Part shown: piece by piece, positions 12,082-23,613 of the stretch
Layout of the letters: each line of letters starts with the position of its first letter
Position numbering within the stretch: position 1 is the first letter of the stretch
NCBI RefSeq assembly: GCF_910592395.1
Contig: NC_088310.1
Location: forward strand, 20,529,501-20,593,500
Length of the DNA: 64,000 nt
Reading direction: 5' to 3'
Source: Lineus longissimus
Lineage: Eukaryota; Nemertea; Pilidiophora; Heteronemertea; Lineidae
Program-made: the position numbers and the translations under genes
Notes under the pieces: generated by a model
Database searches by the model: none
What the model was told of the DNA's origin: nothing
Seen by the model: the letters and a program-made list of their open reading frames with translations, nothing else

Positions 12082-12487
12082 GTAAAAATGTAATTGATTC
12101 AAAATTGGATCCTTGCCTCCTTCCAACGGGTCTGTAAGACAGACTTTGTACAGGGTAATGAAACATTTTCAAGTGGTACCTTGAGAACATCTGCAGTTGT
12201 GTCCAAAGATGACACTAGTTACATAACATGAAGAAGTATGCCCATAGAGTTGAGGGATAGATATGTACTTTGATAAATTCAGCGTTCACTCTTGACTAGG
12301 AGGGTTTATTCTCCAGAAAGTGTTCCATCTTCCTTCAATGGGATGTTGAATTTTTTAGTGCCCCACCAATTGGGTTTATTGTCGTAGTGACTCCATCTTT
12401 GGCCATCTGGCTTCTGGATGTGATTGGTCAGAATAAACTCAGATACATTTTGATATGCATCTTATAACTTTGAATATTTTATTGCAG

Positions 12488-12610
12488 ACCGCGTCACCAA
12501 AGATGTTTCTCCTTGTTTAGTGGAAAGTGTTGAGCTGTGGATTCACTTCACCTCAACGTATTAATCCCTAATTTCTAGGAAGGATCAATTCATATTGTGA
12601 GCTTATTGAG
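12488..12610 (+). pseudogene. Decayed duplicate of exon-like block A
   Basis: Same 123-bp length, same TATTTTATTGCAG acceptor context and same GTAAAA donor as the block at 11959-12081. The shared core is GAGCTGTGGATTCACTTCACC versus GAGCTATGGACTCAATTCACC. In phase 0 it meets a TAG after ten codons, so it cannot replace the first copy. It looks like a tandem exon duplication that has lost coding function. Confidence 0.4.
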
Positions 12611-12816
12611 GTAAAAAGTTTAAGTGTCTGTTTCCTCGTTGAAGTGTTCCACAGTCCTAAATTTCTGTGGGCTATGAAAACGTACTCCCTCCTTCAATGT
12701 TCATTCAATAATACGCCAAGGCTGTGAGTTCCAGCCTCGTTCCCATCATCTGTCTGCTGATGCCTAAACAATCTCGCTAAGGATGATATGAATTTGAATT
12801 GTATTCTTTTTGAAAG

Positions 12817-12974
12817 GACAGATTCCAAGGTCATGCCTGACCTGACCATGAAATCTGTGTTTTGTCCCAAGAGACTGAAAGAAGCAGGTGTCTTGCAGTT
12901 GCAATTGCAGAATGGGAAGAGACTGGGAGACGAGCAAAAGAGGATCACATCCGTGGCCAAACTAAGATGGTCAG
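12817..12974 (+). CDS. Exon-like block B, unknown protein
   Basis: Between TTTTTGAAAG and a possible donor (AAGATG|GTCAGT) one frame is open throughout, giving a basic, leucine/glutamine-rich segment (KRLKEAGVLQLQLQNGKR and onwards). The other two frames have early stops. The phase does not join cleanly to block A or block C with these borders, so a border is wrong, an exon is missing, or the gene is broken. No family recognised. Confidence 0.3.
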
Positions 12975-13115
12975 TTGGTAGGCGAGATTTTATTTGCATA
13001 CTAATAGGACATGTACACAGCCCTTTGCTGGGCTATTACCCTATGGGACCCACCCCTGTCACAGAAATTTATATTGTCCTATTCCTTTTGTCAACAAAAT
13101 GGTTTACTTCTGCAG

Positions 13116-13233
13116 GATCAACAAGAAAACAAACGGGCAACAGAGATAAAGTCAGTGACTGGCCAGGATGGTGCTGGCAAGCTGCGACAACGAGTACAAC
13201 TGTTAGGGGAGAAACTGGAGCCAAGCATATCTG
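13116..13233 (+). CDS. Exon-like block C, charged segment
   Basis: A clear acceptor (TTTACTTCTGCAG) opens 39 codons plus one base, ending at TCTG|GTATGG. The product is charged and helix-prone (DQQENKRATEIK ... KLRQRVQLLGEKLEP). Its phase-1 end matches the phase-1 start of block D at 13633. No family recognised. Confidence 0.35.
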
Positions 13234-13632
13234 GTATGGTATGGCATAGGTTTTCATTGACAACTAAGTTAACTTTGTGAACCATATGTCATGAATGTCT
13301 TCACCCAAGTTTATGGAAAGACCCTACTCCTCATCCATTGTGGAACATAAGGTCACAATGCATCTTCATTTGTTTTGTCTGTTGCCGACTGTCAAAAATA
13401 CCTATGTTTCTCCTTTCCCATGTGGTTCTTGGGACCCCGTAGTAACTGCTTCAGGGGCAGTCCTGGGGATGCTGCTCCCTCAATTCAAAAGACTTTCTTC
13501 AATCCAGGTTCTCTGTGCATAACCATGTACCAGTAAGATGTTTGGGAGTTGCAACTTTGAGGGAATTTAGATCTTTACCTGTCGCGAAATTCAGCCAACT
13601 TTTATATAATGAGAAATGCACTCCTTTTCCAG

Positions 13633-13765
13633 GCCGTGCTGTAGACCATGATCCAGACAATGTATATTTGACCAGAGGGACGCGTAATGACGTTTCGGAG
13701 CAGGAGCCGCAAGATTGGGGCAAGAAATGTTGTGATAACCAAGGACAGCCCCAATGGGAGACGTA
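13633..13765 (+). CDS. Exon-like block D, unknown protein
   Basis: It follows CTCCTTTTCCAG and continues block C in frame (GRAVDHDPDNVYLTRGTRND and onwards) to a TAA ending at 13766. A second frame becomes open from 13687 and stays open to a possible donor at 13828/13829 (KIGARNVVITKDSPNG and onwards). Either the gene ends here, there is an unrecognised internal splice, or a frameshift has broken the exon. Function unknown. Confidence 0.3.
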
Positions 13766-13959
13766 ATAATGACAGAGTTAGGACAGCAGATACATCTACC
13801 ACCATTCTGACAGCAGACTTGCGCAAGGGTACGGCTGTCTTGTGGGCACCGTTTGCAGAGGTCTGGAAAAACTATTGCTCACTAGGATGCACTCGCATCT
13901 GGAACATCTGCTGTGAAGGAGGGCTGGGGACGCACCAAGACAGATAGTTTTTCTTTTCA

Positions 13960-14111
13960 GCCATGTTGCCAGTGCCACAAAGAACAGAACTGAAGTTGGT
14001 TCCAGTTCAAATATGAACTTAAATTATCAGAGGCTGTCCAAGAGATCCTCTGTACCCTACAGTAAAAGGACGAAGCAGCTTGGTTTGACCTGGGGAAATA
14101 TGCACTGACTA
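13960..14111 (+). CDS. Exon-like block E, unknown protein
   Basis: TTTTTCTTTTCAG precedes a frame reading HVASATKNRTEVGSSSNM and then a lysine/arginine/serine-rich stretch up to TGA at 14109-14111. It may be a terminal exon of the same unassigned gene. Its phase cannot be matched with certainty to block D. Confidence 0.25.
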
Positions 14112-15623
14112 GGTGCTAACATGATAGAGGGCACTGAAAATTAGATGCCCAATTTGCCTCCTTTGCAGGTCGTAGCATGTTTGTTGTACTGTGCGAAAAA
14201 CACTGTGCTGTAAAGCCTGCATGGTTTCAAGGAAGATGAGATGGAGAGATACAACATACATGGAGAAATCTGTGTCTCTATCATAAAGGTCTGTGTGTGT
14301 ATCATGAAGAGGGATTCAGTCGACTTTTGAAGGAACAAATATTTCGGGTAAGAAAATTGTTCTTCATATTCCATCAACTAGTCGAAAAGCTGTCAAAAGC
14401 ATTGAAGTTTCTTACCCTTCATTCAGGCAAGAGAAGTATGCAGTCTCATACAGCTTGAAGTAAAATTCATGTCTCTGAACCTGGTTGACATAGTTTGAAT
14501 CTTGATTCCTGCCCAAATAATGAACAAAAATCTGCTCAACATCAAATCGTCTCAGGCAGCCGACTCAGCTGATTATCTGGAGAGGGTGTTTAGTATTTCA
14601 TCACATTGATACACCATCCAAGGCATCTTGTGATGAAAATCAGCAGTTGTTCCCTGTGTGGACTGAAGGTAGGTTGGCCTAAACAAGGCATAAGAAACTT
14701 GACAATAACGCAGACACTTCTCAACATTTTATCTTGCTGAATGTGTGTAACAAGTTACTGACAACTATTCACAGAGTCTGTCAGCAAACGTGATGGTTGT
14801 CAGTTGCACTTCAGACCAGTGATCTGCCTTTGGCAGGTAATGGCATTTGTTTCTAAAACAGCTTCGTATTTGCCTGAGTGTCTTCATATTAGGCAGATGA
14901 TTATCTTGGTGTGGAAAAGCCAGGGGACCGTTCCGCGCCATCGTTTATTTTGTTTAGAAAATTTTATTTATGAAAACTGTGGTCCTTTCCAGCTCGTCCA
15001 TCTGATGGCACAGACTGGAAAAGAGAAAAGCTACCGCACCATCGTTCTCTTGGTAATCAAGCCAAGATCAGTCCACATGCTGAGGGTTGCAACTCCAACA
15101 CTACTAACAAGATTTCACTGTGATCAGCTGACTACAACAAAATCTGACTGGAGAAAATGATGAAGGAATATAAAATGTTGTTGCACGGACAAGCAATCTT
15201 GGAATACAAGGTTGGTGTGCAATGTGAATCTGTGCAGGATAGATGTACAGTAGCCTGCCTGCCGGATAACTTATCAGAAAGCAAGTATGTCCAGAACGAT
15301 GAGAATAACAGGTCAAAAAGTTTATAACAGGTTTTAGTCATAACACTTGTTAAGTGCTGTTCCTGGCGGATAAGGTTCCAGAGTGAACTGCAATCAATGT
15401 ACGATGTACTTGTGCATTTGATAACCCTCTCTTAGTAAGCAAGAGGCCTTTCATGGAGCTGTTTCTAAAAACTCTGTCTTTGTAGAAGAAGTCATTAAAA
15501 TCTAAAGAACTCTTGTCTTATTTTCAGCACCTCAACGGGAAAACCACTGGTAATTGAAGCTGGTAGAGCGCTGTGACATCTCTCGTAAACAAGCTGCCGG
15601 TTATGGACAAGGATCACGTCAAC
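14112..15623. other. No recognised gene; weak exon signals
   Basis: A short block after TCCTTTCCAG at about 14992-15050 (RPSDGTDWKREKLPHHRSL in one frame) could be another exon of the 12-14 kb model, but it is too short to support. The rest has no recognisable feature up to the start of the tandem array. Confidence 0.3.
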
Positions 15624-18600
15624 GTTGCTACACTCCTAAAGCAGTGGCTGTCTTCAGGTCTTTTCTGCCTCGTGGGCAAATCTGCATACCAGTGATTATA
15701 TGCGTACTTAAGTTTTGCTTTGAAGCAATATCAGTGCTACACTTGTGAAGCAGTGGCAGTGTTCAGGTCTTGTCTGCCTAACTGACATATCTGCATACCA
15801 GTAGTTATGGGCAGACTTGGCTCTTTCTTTGGAGCAGTACAGTTGTAAGATAAATCCTGTTTGTAACTTTATAAATGAGTTGCTCATTAAGGGCTTACGA
15901 AGGTTTTGATGCCTTGCTGGCATATCTGCATACCAGTAAATATGTGCAGATTCATTTCTTGCTTTGAAGCAATATTGTAAATTGTTGCTACACTCCTAAA
16001 GCAGTGGCAATTGTCAGGTCTTTTCTGCCTCGCGGGCAAATCTGCATACCAGTAATTATGTGCAGACTTGGCTCTTCCAGAGATTGTACTTGTAGGACTG
16101 GGTCCATTGAATGTAACAAAAATAATCGATGCCTATTTACAAATGAAATGAAGAGTCTGCATTTTGGTGTAACTCCATATAACTGTCGGGTGATTTCGCT
16201 CTGAACTTGTGACACTCTGATCGGTCTGAAATAATCATTATCCCGCACCTCTGGGAAAAATTTGCAGCCCCATTGCCCCGTTCTGTTACTGTCTGAGAGA
16301 TGGCGATGTCAGAGGGGAATGGCGGTCGGCAAACCTATTGCGAATGGGCAGCACAATTTGGTGTAGGATATTCCGAAACCATTGCACACTCCTGAATCTG
16401 CGGTGGGTTGGTACCCCACGCTACGTAAGGAGTAGGTTGACTGGTAAGCCTTGGTCCACGTGAATAGGTCGTGCCTTAAAAAGATGAGAAGTTGCGAATT
16501 GACGCCCTGTGAAGTGTCCTTCGACCAGCTAGTGCTAATCCGGTCACTGTCTCCAGGTCACCATGCCTCGGTCAATGAGCGGGCGAAGCACCCAATGGCT
16601 CCGTCAGGAGTACATCGTCAACTTCAGCCCGTAGTCAAACCGGTACGCGCACAAATATCTTAGTTGAGAGTGGGGGACATCAGTTGCTTCTCATCGGGGT
16701 AATACAGTATTGACCCCATTTTTTGTTGGATTCATTTCCACTGAGGAGTGGTCGATAATGAGAATTTCAAGCCAGTCTGATTATCACCAGTACAGAGGGC
16801 AATTATCTAATAGTTATGTGGCTTTCCCTCAAACTGTGTACTCTTTCATGTCAATTGTAAATTAGTGTTGCTTGGTAGTGTTCAGGATCTTTTTGTCGAA
16901 CAGGCACATCTGCATACCAAGAATTATGTGCAAACATAATTTTTGCTTTGAAGCAATGTCGTTGCTACACTCCTAAAGCAGTGGCTGTCTTCAGGTCTTT
17001 TCTGCCTCGCGGGCAAATCTGCATACCAGTGATTACATGCGTACTTAAGTTTTGCTTTGAAGCAATATCAGTGCTACACTTGTGAAGCAGTGGCAGTGTT
17101 CAGGTCTTGTCTGCCTAACTGACATATCTGCATACCAGTAGTTATGGGCAGACTTGGCTCTTTCTTTGGAGCAGTACAGTTGTAAGATAAATCCTGTTTG
17201 TAACTTTATAAACGAGTTGCTCATTAAGGGCTTACGAAGGTTTTGATGCCTTGCTGGCATATCTGCATACCAGTAAATATGTGCAGATTCATTTCTTGCT
17301 TTGAAGCAATATTGTTGCTACACTCCTAAAGCAGTGGCAATTGTCAGGTCTTTTCTGCCTCGCGGGCAAATCTGCATACCAGTAATTATGTGCAGACTTG
17401 GCTCTTCCTGAGATTGTACTTGTAGGACTGGGTCCATTGAATGTAACAAAAATAATCGATGCCTATTTACAAATGAAATGAAGAGTCTGCATTTTGGTGT
17501 AACTCCATATAACTGTCAGGTGATTTCGCTCTGAACTTGTGACACTCTGATCGGTCTGAAATAATCATTATCCCGCCCCTCTGGGAAAAATTTGCAGCCC
17601 CATTGCCCCGTTCTGTTACTGTCTGAGAGATGGCGATGTCAGAGGGGAATGGCGGTCGGCAAACCTATTGCGAATGGGCAGCACAATTTGGTGTAGGATA
17701 TTCCGAAACCATTGCACACTCCTGAATCTGCGGTGGGTTGGTACCCCACGCTACGTAAGGAGTAGGTTGACTGGTAAGCCTTGGTCCACGTGAATAGGTC
17801 GTGCCTTAAAAAGATGAGAAGTTGCGAATTGACGCCCTGTGAAGTGTCCTTCGACCAGCTAGTGCTAATCCGGTCACTGTCTCCAGGTCACCATGCCTCG
17901 GTCAATGAGCGGGCGAAGCACCCAATGGCTCCGTCAGGAGTACATCGTCAACTTCAGCCCGTAGTCAAACCGGTACGCGCACAAATATCTTAGTTGAGAG
18001 TGGGGGACATCAGTTGCTTCTCATCGGGGTAATACAGTATTGACCCCATTTTTTGTTGGATTCATTTCCACTGAGGAGTGGTCGATAATGAGAATTTCAA
18101 GCCAGTCTGATTATCACCAGTACAGAGGGCAATTATCTAATAGTTATGTGGCTTTCCCTCAAACTGTTTACTCTTTCATGTCAATTGTAAATTAGTGTTG
18201 CTTGGTAGTGTTCAGGATCTTTTTGTCGAACAGGCACATCTGCATACCAAGAATTATGTGCAAACATAATTTTTGCTTTGAAGCAATGTCGTTGCTACAC
18301 TCCTAAAGCAGTGGCTGTCTTCAGGTCTTTTCTGCCTCGCGGGCAAATCTGCATACCAGTGATTACATGCGTACTTAAGTTTTGCTTTGAAGCAATATCA
18401 GTGCTACACTTGTGAAGCAGTGGCAGTGTTCAGGTCTTGTCTGCCTAACTGACATATCTGCATACCAGTAGTTATGGGCAGACTTGGCTCTTTCTTTGGA
18501 GCAGTACAGTTGTAAGATAAATCCTGTTTGTGACTTTATAAACGAGTTGCTCATTAAGGGCTTACGAAGGTTTTGATGCCTTGCTGGCATATCTGCATAC

Positions 18601-19495
18601 CAGTAAATATGTGCAGATTCATTTCTTGCTTTGAAGCAATATTGTTGCTACACTCCTAAAGCAGTGGCAATTGTCAGGTCTTTTCTGCCTCGCGGGCAAA
18701 TCTGCATACCAGTAATTATGTGCAGACTTGGCTCTTCCTGAGATTGTACTTGTAGGACTGGGTCCATTAAATGTAACAAAAATAATCGATGCCTATTTAC
18801 AAATGAAATGAAGAGTCTGTATTTTGGTGTAACTCCATATAACTGTCAGGTGATTTCGCTCTGAACTTGTGACACTCTGATCGGTCTGAAATAATCATTA
18901 TCCCGCCCCTCTGGGAAAAATTTGCAGCCCCATTGCCCCGTTCTGTTACTGTCTGAGAGATGGCGATGTCAGAGGGGAATGGCGGTCGGCAAACCTATTG
19001 CGAATGGGCAGCACAATTTGGTGTAGGATATTCCGAAACCATTGCACACTCCTGAATCTGCGGTGGGTTGGTACCCCACGCTACGTAAGGAGTAGGTTGA
19101 CTGGTAAGCCTTGGTCCACGTGAATAGGTCGTGCCTTAAAAAGATGAGAAGTTGCGAATTGACGCCCTGTGAAGTGTCCTTCGACCAGCTAGTGCTAATC
19201 CGGTCACTGTCTCCAGGTCACCATGCCTCGGTCAATGAGCGGGCGAAGCACCCAATGGCTCCGTCAGGAGTACATCGTCAACTTCAGCCCGTAGTCAAAC
19301 CGGTACGCGCACAAATATCTTAGTTGAGAGTGGGGGACATCAGTTGCTTCTCATCGGGGTAATACAGTATTGACCCCATTTTTTGTTGGATTCATTTCCA
19401 CTGAGGAGTGGTCGATAATGAGAATTTCAAGCCAGTCTGATTATCACCAGTACAGAGGGCAATTATTTAATAGTTATGTGGCTTTCCATCAAACT
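15624..19495. repeat. 1.33-kb tandem array, about 2.9 copies
   Basis: Units begin with GTTGCTACACTCCTAAAGC at 15624, 16961 and 18291 (periods 1337 and 1330 bp). Copies differ by only scattered single bases and one 7-bp indel, so duplication or homogenisation is recent. Within each unit several diverged blocks of about 105 bp repeat the pattern AAAGCAGTGG ... TTCAGGTCTT ... TCTGCATACCAGT ... TTTGCTTTGAAGCAAT; the rest of the unit (about 16200-16860 in copy 1) is single-copy, GC-richer sequence. The third copy stops about 125 bp early. Open frames of 70-71 codons recur at fixed offsets on both strands and show no coding motif. It resembles satellite cores carried inside mobile elements. Confidence 0.92.
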
Positions 19496-19740
19496 GTACT
19501 CCTTTACATCCTTTGTAAGTTAGTGTTGCTTGTTACATGTCACATTCAATGGCTCATTTGAGGATCGTTTCTGCGATTTTACTTTACCATGAGCAGGCCC
19601 ATTTTGGCCTATTAACTGTGCTCTGTAGTATGTGATTTAAAGAGTTGTAAATCTGGTTATTGGAGTAAAGATTGTACAAAGAAATATCCACGGGATACCC
19701 TAATCTGAGAGCCAAGACTCCGTTAAAGAGCCAATTAAGG
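19496..19740. mobile_element. Array-flanking repeat tail with possible TIR
   Basis: Sequence just right of the array, including ACCATGAGCAGGCCCATTTTGGCCTA at about 19588-19613, recurs in the same orientation at about 22672-22697. GGATACCCTAATCTGAGAGCC at 19693-19713 recurs inverted at 22410-22430 with one mismatch. The tail may therefore be the 3' end of an element that carries the tandem array. Confidence 0.45.
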
Positions 19741-19927
19741 GCCGCCAGGAGAGCCACAAGCCAAAGAAAAAGTATAGGCTTGAGTGAATATCATTATTAT
19801 CTTTGGGAATCCTAAGCCTTACAGGTACCCTACTTGATAAAAAATAAATTTATTTTGTAACCGTTTATGACATCGTAAGACATCGCTGGCTGGATAGCGG
19901 TATTGTTAACAGTCTAGCATGCCAAGA

Positions 19928-22119
19928 TTTTTTAGCTCAGCTGACAAAGTCAGCGGAGCTAGTCAAATAGCTATTCGATTGGTGTCCGTCCTTCCACCCA
20001 TCCTGCCATCCTTCCATCCATCCATCCATCTGTAGGCAAAGTTGGGCATTTTGTAATCATACAACCGAGGCACTTCAAATCTAGTCTTGCTTATAAACAC
20101 CGCAGAAAATGTTGCTTACGGAAAAAAATTTGGGCGATTCGACTCAAATTCAGCTCCCCAGGGGGCAAAATGCGTAAATGAAAAAACAATTTTTTGACGC
20201 TCTATTCCAGCAGATAAAAGCTCGAAATAAAGTTGAAAAGGTCTTCATGATACAGAAGTTTTGATATAAAATAGATTAGTGTGGATTTATATCACCAGTT
20301 GGCGGTAGTGAGCAAAACTGTTGTTTGACCCCGGATGACCCCGCTTTAAATTTCCCGCCGGTTACCTGGAGTACTATCATCAAGAAAATGGCGGTGACCT
20401 TTTTATTTCTACCGGAGCGATGATTTTGTAAGCGACAAATTTTCTTTTTTAAGCCTTTACGGAAACGTATTTTGGTACGAAACTTCACACGTTTATAGAA
20501 AAGATCAACGAGAATGTGTTCAAATGCCCTCATAACGATGAGTTCAACAGAATTTGGTCAAAACAACCTTCGAATGGAGTCAACTTTCTTTGCGAAATTG
20601 AAGCGACGACATCATTATTTATCGTAATTTATGCAGATCTGAGTCCAGCTGATGGGCGATGTTTTGATTTGTGTTCAAACTATTGGAAACTTCGGAAATT
20701 AGTTCTATTAGTTCTACTATTCCGTAGGAGTATATTATAGCCATTGATGTTGACAGCTAAAAGCATGAAAACTTTGTTCAGGTTTCTCGTCCAATCACGT
20801 GACCTCTCCAACACTCGATAATGCACTCTTTTCGTCCACGTTTTAGGCCAATCTTCGGCCTGAACATGAAATCTAATAAGCGCAGTACTTAAATCAGATG
20901 TTTCTCTCGCCTTGAAAACATTCCTGGGTAAAATCCATTGAGATTAGCCGAGTTAATCCACTTTTTCCGTGCCTAAAATCTCTGCCGCTGAATTCTATAA
21001 ATAGAAACTATTAACATCGCGGCAGTGTGGTTCCCATTGTGCGCCCTCCCACTTCACACCATGTCAGGAACTTTTACGGAGAGAGAGGGCGTGCGGTAAG
21101 AAGAATTGCCAAAATGACGTCACGTTTTCCTGGCAATGTCTCTTTAATTGCCAGACCAGTCAAGCATTGGGAAAGCATCTTTAATTCAGACAACGTTAGA
21201 ACTCGAAAAACGAATATGTTAATTTGCAAAATTAAAAGCAGATTTCACCACTAACCAGCCAAATCGGAATACGACGGCACAAAATGTTCTCGCTTTCCTC
21301 CTGCTAAAAAACCTTGTTCCCGCACTCCTATTTTAATTTATCCCAAGGAATATGATATGATCTGTTTTCACTTTTTTGTAATTAAATGGTATTCATATAA
21401 TGAGATCAATAGTAGTGTCCGTGTCAGATCCCATCATGGAGGTATAAATAATTATTTATACCTCCATGATCCCATCGTTCAACTAGTCTTCTCTCCCCAG
21501 GTGCCTCACACGGACCTTCACGTACTCAAGACCAACTCTTACAATATCGCCCTCAAAACAACCCTGGAGTCATGAATTCACAGGTGCTCCTGTGAAATCT
21601 CAGTTCTAGTTTATTTATCAAACTTTATCGAGGGTTACCCGGTTATCGAATCGAATGGATGTGTCAATCGTCGGGGCGGATTGATATGTGGTTAGGTTGT
21701 GCGTCCAAGGCGATTACTAATAGGTCATTCAGTTAGTTTGAGAAAGATCATGATCATGAAGATGCGTGTTGTGTTATCATAACTGGAAAATAAGTTGAAG
21801 TTATTATTAGTACTACGATTCTTACATGAGTAAAAAGTAGACGTTTTAAGCAACACAATAATGTTACTCCCATTTTTTCTGTAAAGCTATACTGAACTAG
21901 GGATATCTTCCGTTGCCTCCTGTAATATTTACATACCATGGCTGATTAGTTCAATCATATTTCATCCAACTGGCAGCTCTGCATTGGAAATTTTAGTGGT
22001 TTAACGTGTTCTCTTGACCTTCAAACAGTAGTATAAAGCCGATATTTACTACTTTATACCCTCAGTCCTATGTTATTAGGTCATATCCAGCTGAGCGCCA
22101 GGCCCTTGGGCCTCTTGTT
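19928..22119. mobile_element. Likely 2.2-kb non-autonomous mobile element
   Basis: It opens with a hairpin (AGCTCAGCTGAC AAA GTCAGCGGAGCT, 19934-19960) followed by GGTGTCCGTCC and an ATCC microsatellite (about 20000-20031). It closes with CCAGCTGAGCGCCAGGCCC and TTGGGCCTCTTGTT, i.e. a GGCCC/GGGCC hairpin. GCTCAGCTG is shared in inverted orientation by both ends. From memory, repeats starting with such an AGCTCA hairpin and ending GGGCCTCTTGTT are common in mollusc genomes. No transposase is recognised inside. The class is uncertain. Confidence 0.45.
21433..21470. repeat. Perfect 38-bp palindrome
   Basis: Two 19-bp arms (ATCATGGAGGTATAAATAA and its exact complement) meet without a spacer. GATCCCATC stands at both outer edges (21427-21435 and 21468-21476), overlapping the arms. 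It could be a minimal fold-back element with a target duplication, or a structural part of the surrounding 2.2-kb element. Confidence 0.85.
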
Positions 22120-22405
22120 ATCATACTGTTGTTACGCCATCTATACAATACGGCGGGTACAGTGTACATTAAGTCTGCACTTCATACACTGCGTACTCAC
22201 ACCTGTTTGTCATTCCTGCAGTATCATGTAGCCTCGCGCAAATAGTGCAATCAAAATTGTTTTAAAAAGGCATGATATTGCTCAATTTTGTAAATTCTTG
22301 ATTGAAATCTGCCAATTCAAGAAATGAGATACCTTATTGATACACTATCACTAGGGCCTACCGGTACTCTGCATATCTATACTGTAGAAAAACGGTGCTC
22401 GCGGC

Positions 22406-22745
22406 TCTTGGCTCTCAGATTAGGGTGTCCCAATAACCACACCTGGTATTCTATAAGTTACTGTAGCTTAGCTCAGTGGAGGGATCTTTTTGTGTTCACT
22501 TTTAAAAACCTATGCGATTTTGCCACATGTCATTCATAAATCAGTGTTGCTCATTTCACCTGGCATCTCATGGGCAGAAAGGACAGTCAGGTGGTGGAGT
22601 CCTGATGCTCCCTATTGTTGGTCTTTGACTGGAGATCATAATTACTCAGGGTAGTTCTGTGATTCTTTTTTACCATGAGCAGGCCCATTTAGGCCTACAA
22701 CCTGTCATTGTTGTAAATCTCGTTTAAGAATAAAATTGTAAACTA
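22406..22745. mobile_element. Related repeat fragment
   Basis: It starts with the inverted copy of the 19693-19713 motif (GGCTCTCAGATTAGGGTGTCC) and later contains ACCATGAGCAGGCCCATTTAGGCCTA, shared with 19588-19613. It looks like a short, array-less relative of the element that ends near 19.7 kb. Confidence 0.4.
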
Positions 22746-23430
22746 TGCTAGCGTCATTTTGTTGGCTTAAGTGTTTATGGCGTTACAGTATTAAAATATG
22801 CAAAAGGACTGGTCTCTACATCTTCCTTTGAATAAACTAGTAATGCTCTGAAAGAATCTACATAGATGACACCTCAGAGTTGTTTCTCTCATGCCTGGAA
22901 AGTGTCCTGTATTGTTCATGCACAGGTGTCTTTGATTATCACCAGTTTAAAGTTCAGTTTGGCCTGATGGCATGACTGGGACAATGTCACAACATGTAAT
23001 GGACACTAATGAATCCGATGTAGATTCGTTTTGGGGTGTGACATGAAGATTAGCACAAATAGTGTGGTATATGCCACAGGGACAATGTCACAACCAGTGA
23101 TTATGACTTGGCTGTCTGATATTGTCCAAATTTAAATTGATGCGTGAAATCTTGATCCCCTGGAATGCACATCCCTTACAACATGTACAAAAAATGTGTC
23201 TCAATTTCACCTTGGTAAATCCACAATTTGCCAAGGTAAACTGACAGCACTTCACCATGGTGTATTGGGCCGATGAGAAATATTTACGATGGTGAGCATG
23301 GTAAATCTGCTAAGGATCAATACAGCATTTCTTGACAGACAGAATACTTAGTCGTAGAGACCAACAGCCCAGATGGGGTTAATATCGCCATAAAAGTTAA
23401 ATACTCTCCCAAACTATGAAAATTTCTACA
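22746..23430. other. No gene seen
   Basis: Spacer with several copies of GGGACAATGTCACAACC-like words (near 22978, 23079 and again at 23837), suggesting a degraded dispersed repeat. No coding signal. Confidence 0.35.
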
Positions 23431-23613
23431 AAAAAATATTCCCACGGTCTGAGCCGAACGGGCTGCAAGGGTTAATAAACAACCTTGTACTCAGGATCAA
23501 AAATGAAAATTGCAGGTGTTATGTACCAAGAAATTTTTTACTTTTTCCTAGGAGCAAGGTTTCCATTAACCCTCTCATCCCGTTTGGCTCTGACCGTGGG
23601 AATTTTTTTTTTT
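23431..23613. mobile_element. Fold-back MITE
   Basis: The left arm ATTCCCACGGTCTGAGCCGA continues to CGGGCTGCAAGGGTTAA; the right arm reads TTAACCCTCTCATCCCG and then TTTGGCTCTGACCGTGGGAAT. Arms are about 38 bp with a few mismatches around a 100-bp centre. There is no coding capacity. Confidence 0.55.

Noticed and set aside
15708-19323. 70-71-codon frames repeated in the 1.33-kb array
   Set aside because: They recur only because the DNA repeats. The copies give no sign of codon-level selection and the products show no motif.
22455-22475. tRNA gene (TAGCTTAGCTCAGTGG)
   Set aside because: Only an A-box-like word is present. There is no matching B box or acceptor stem at tRNA distance.
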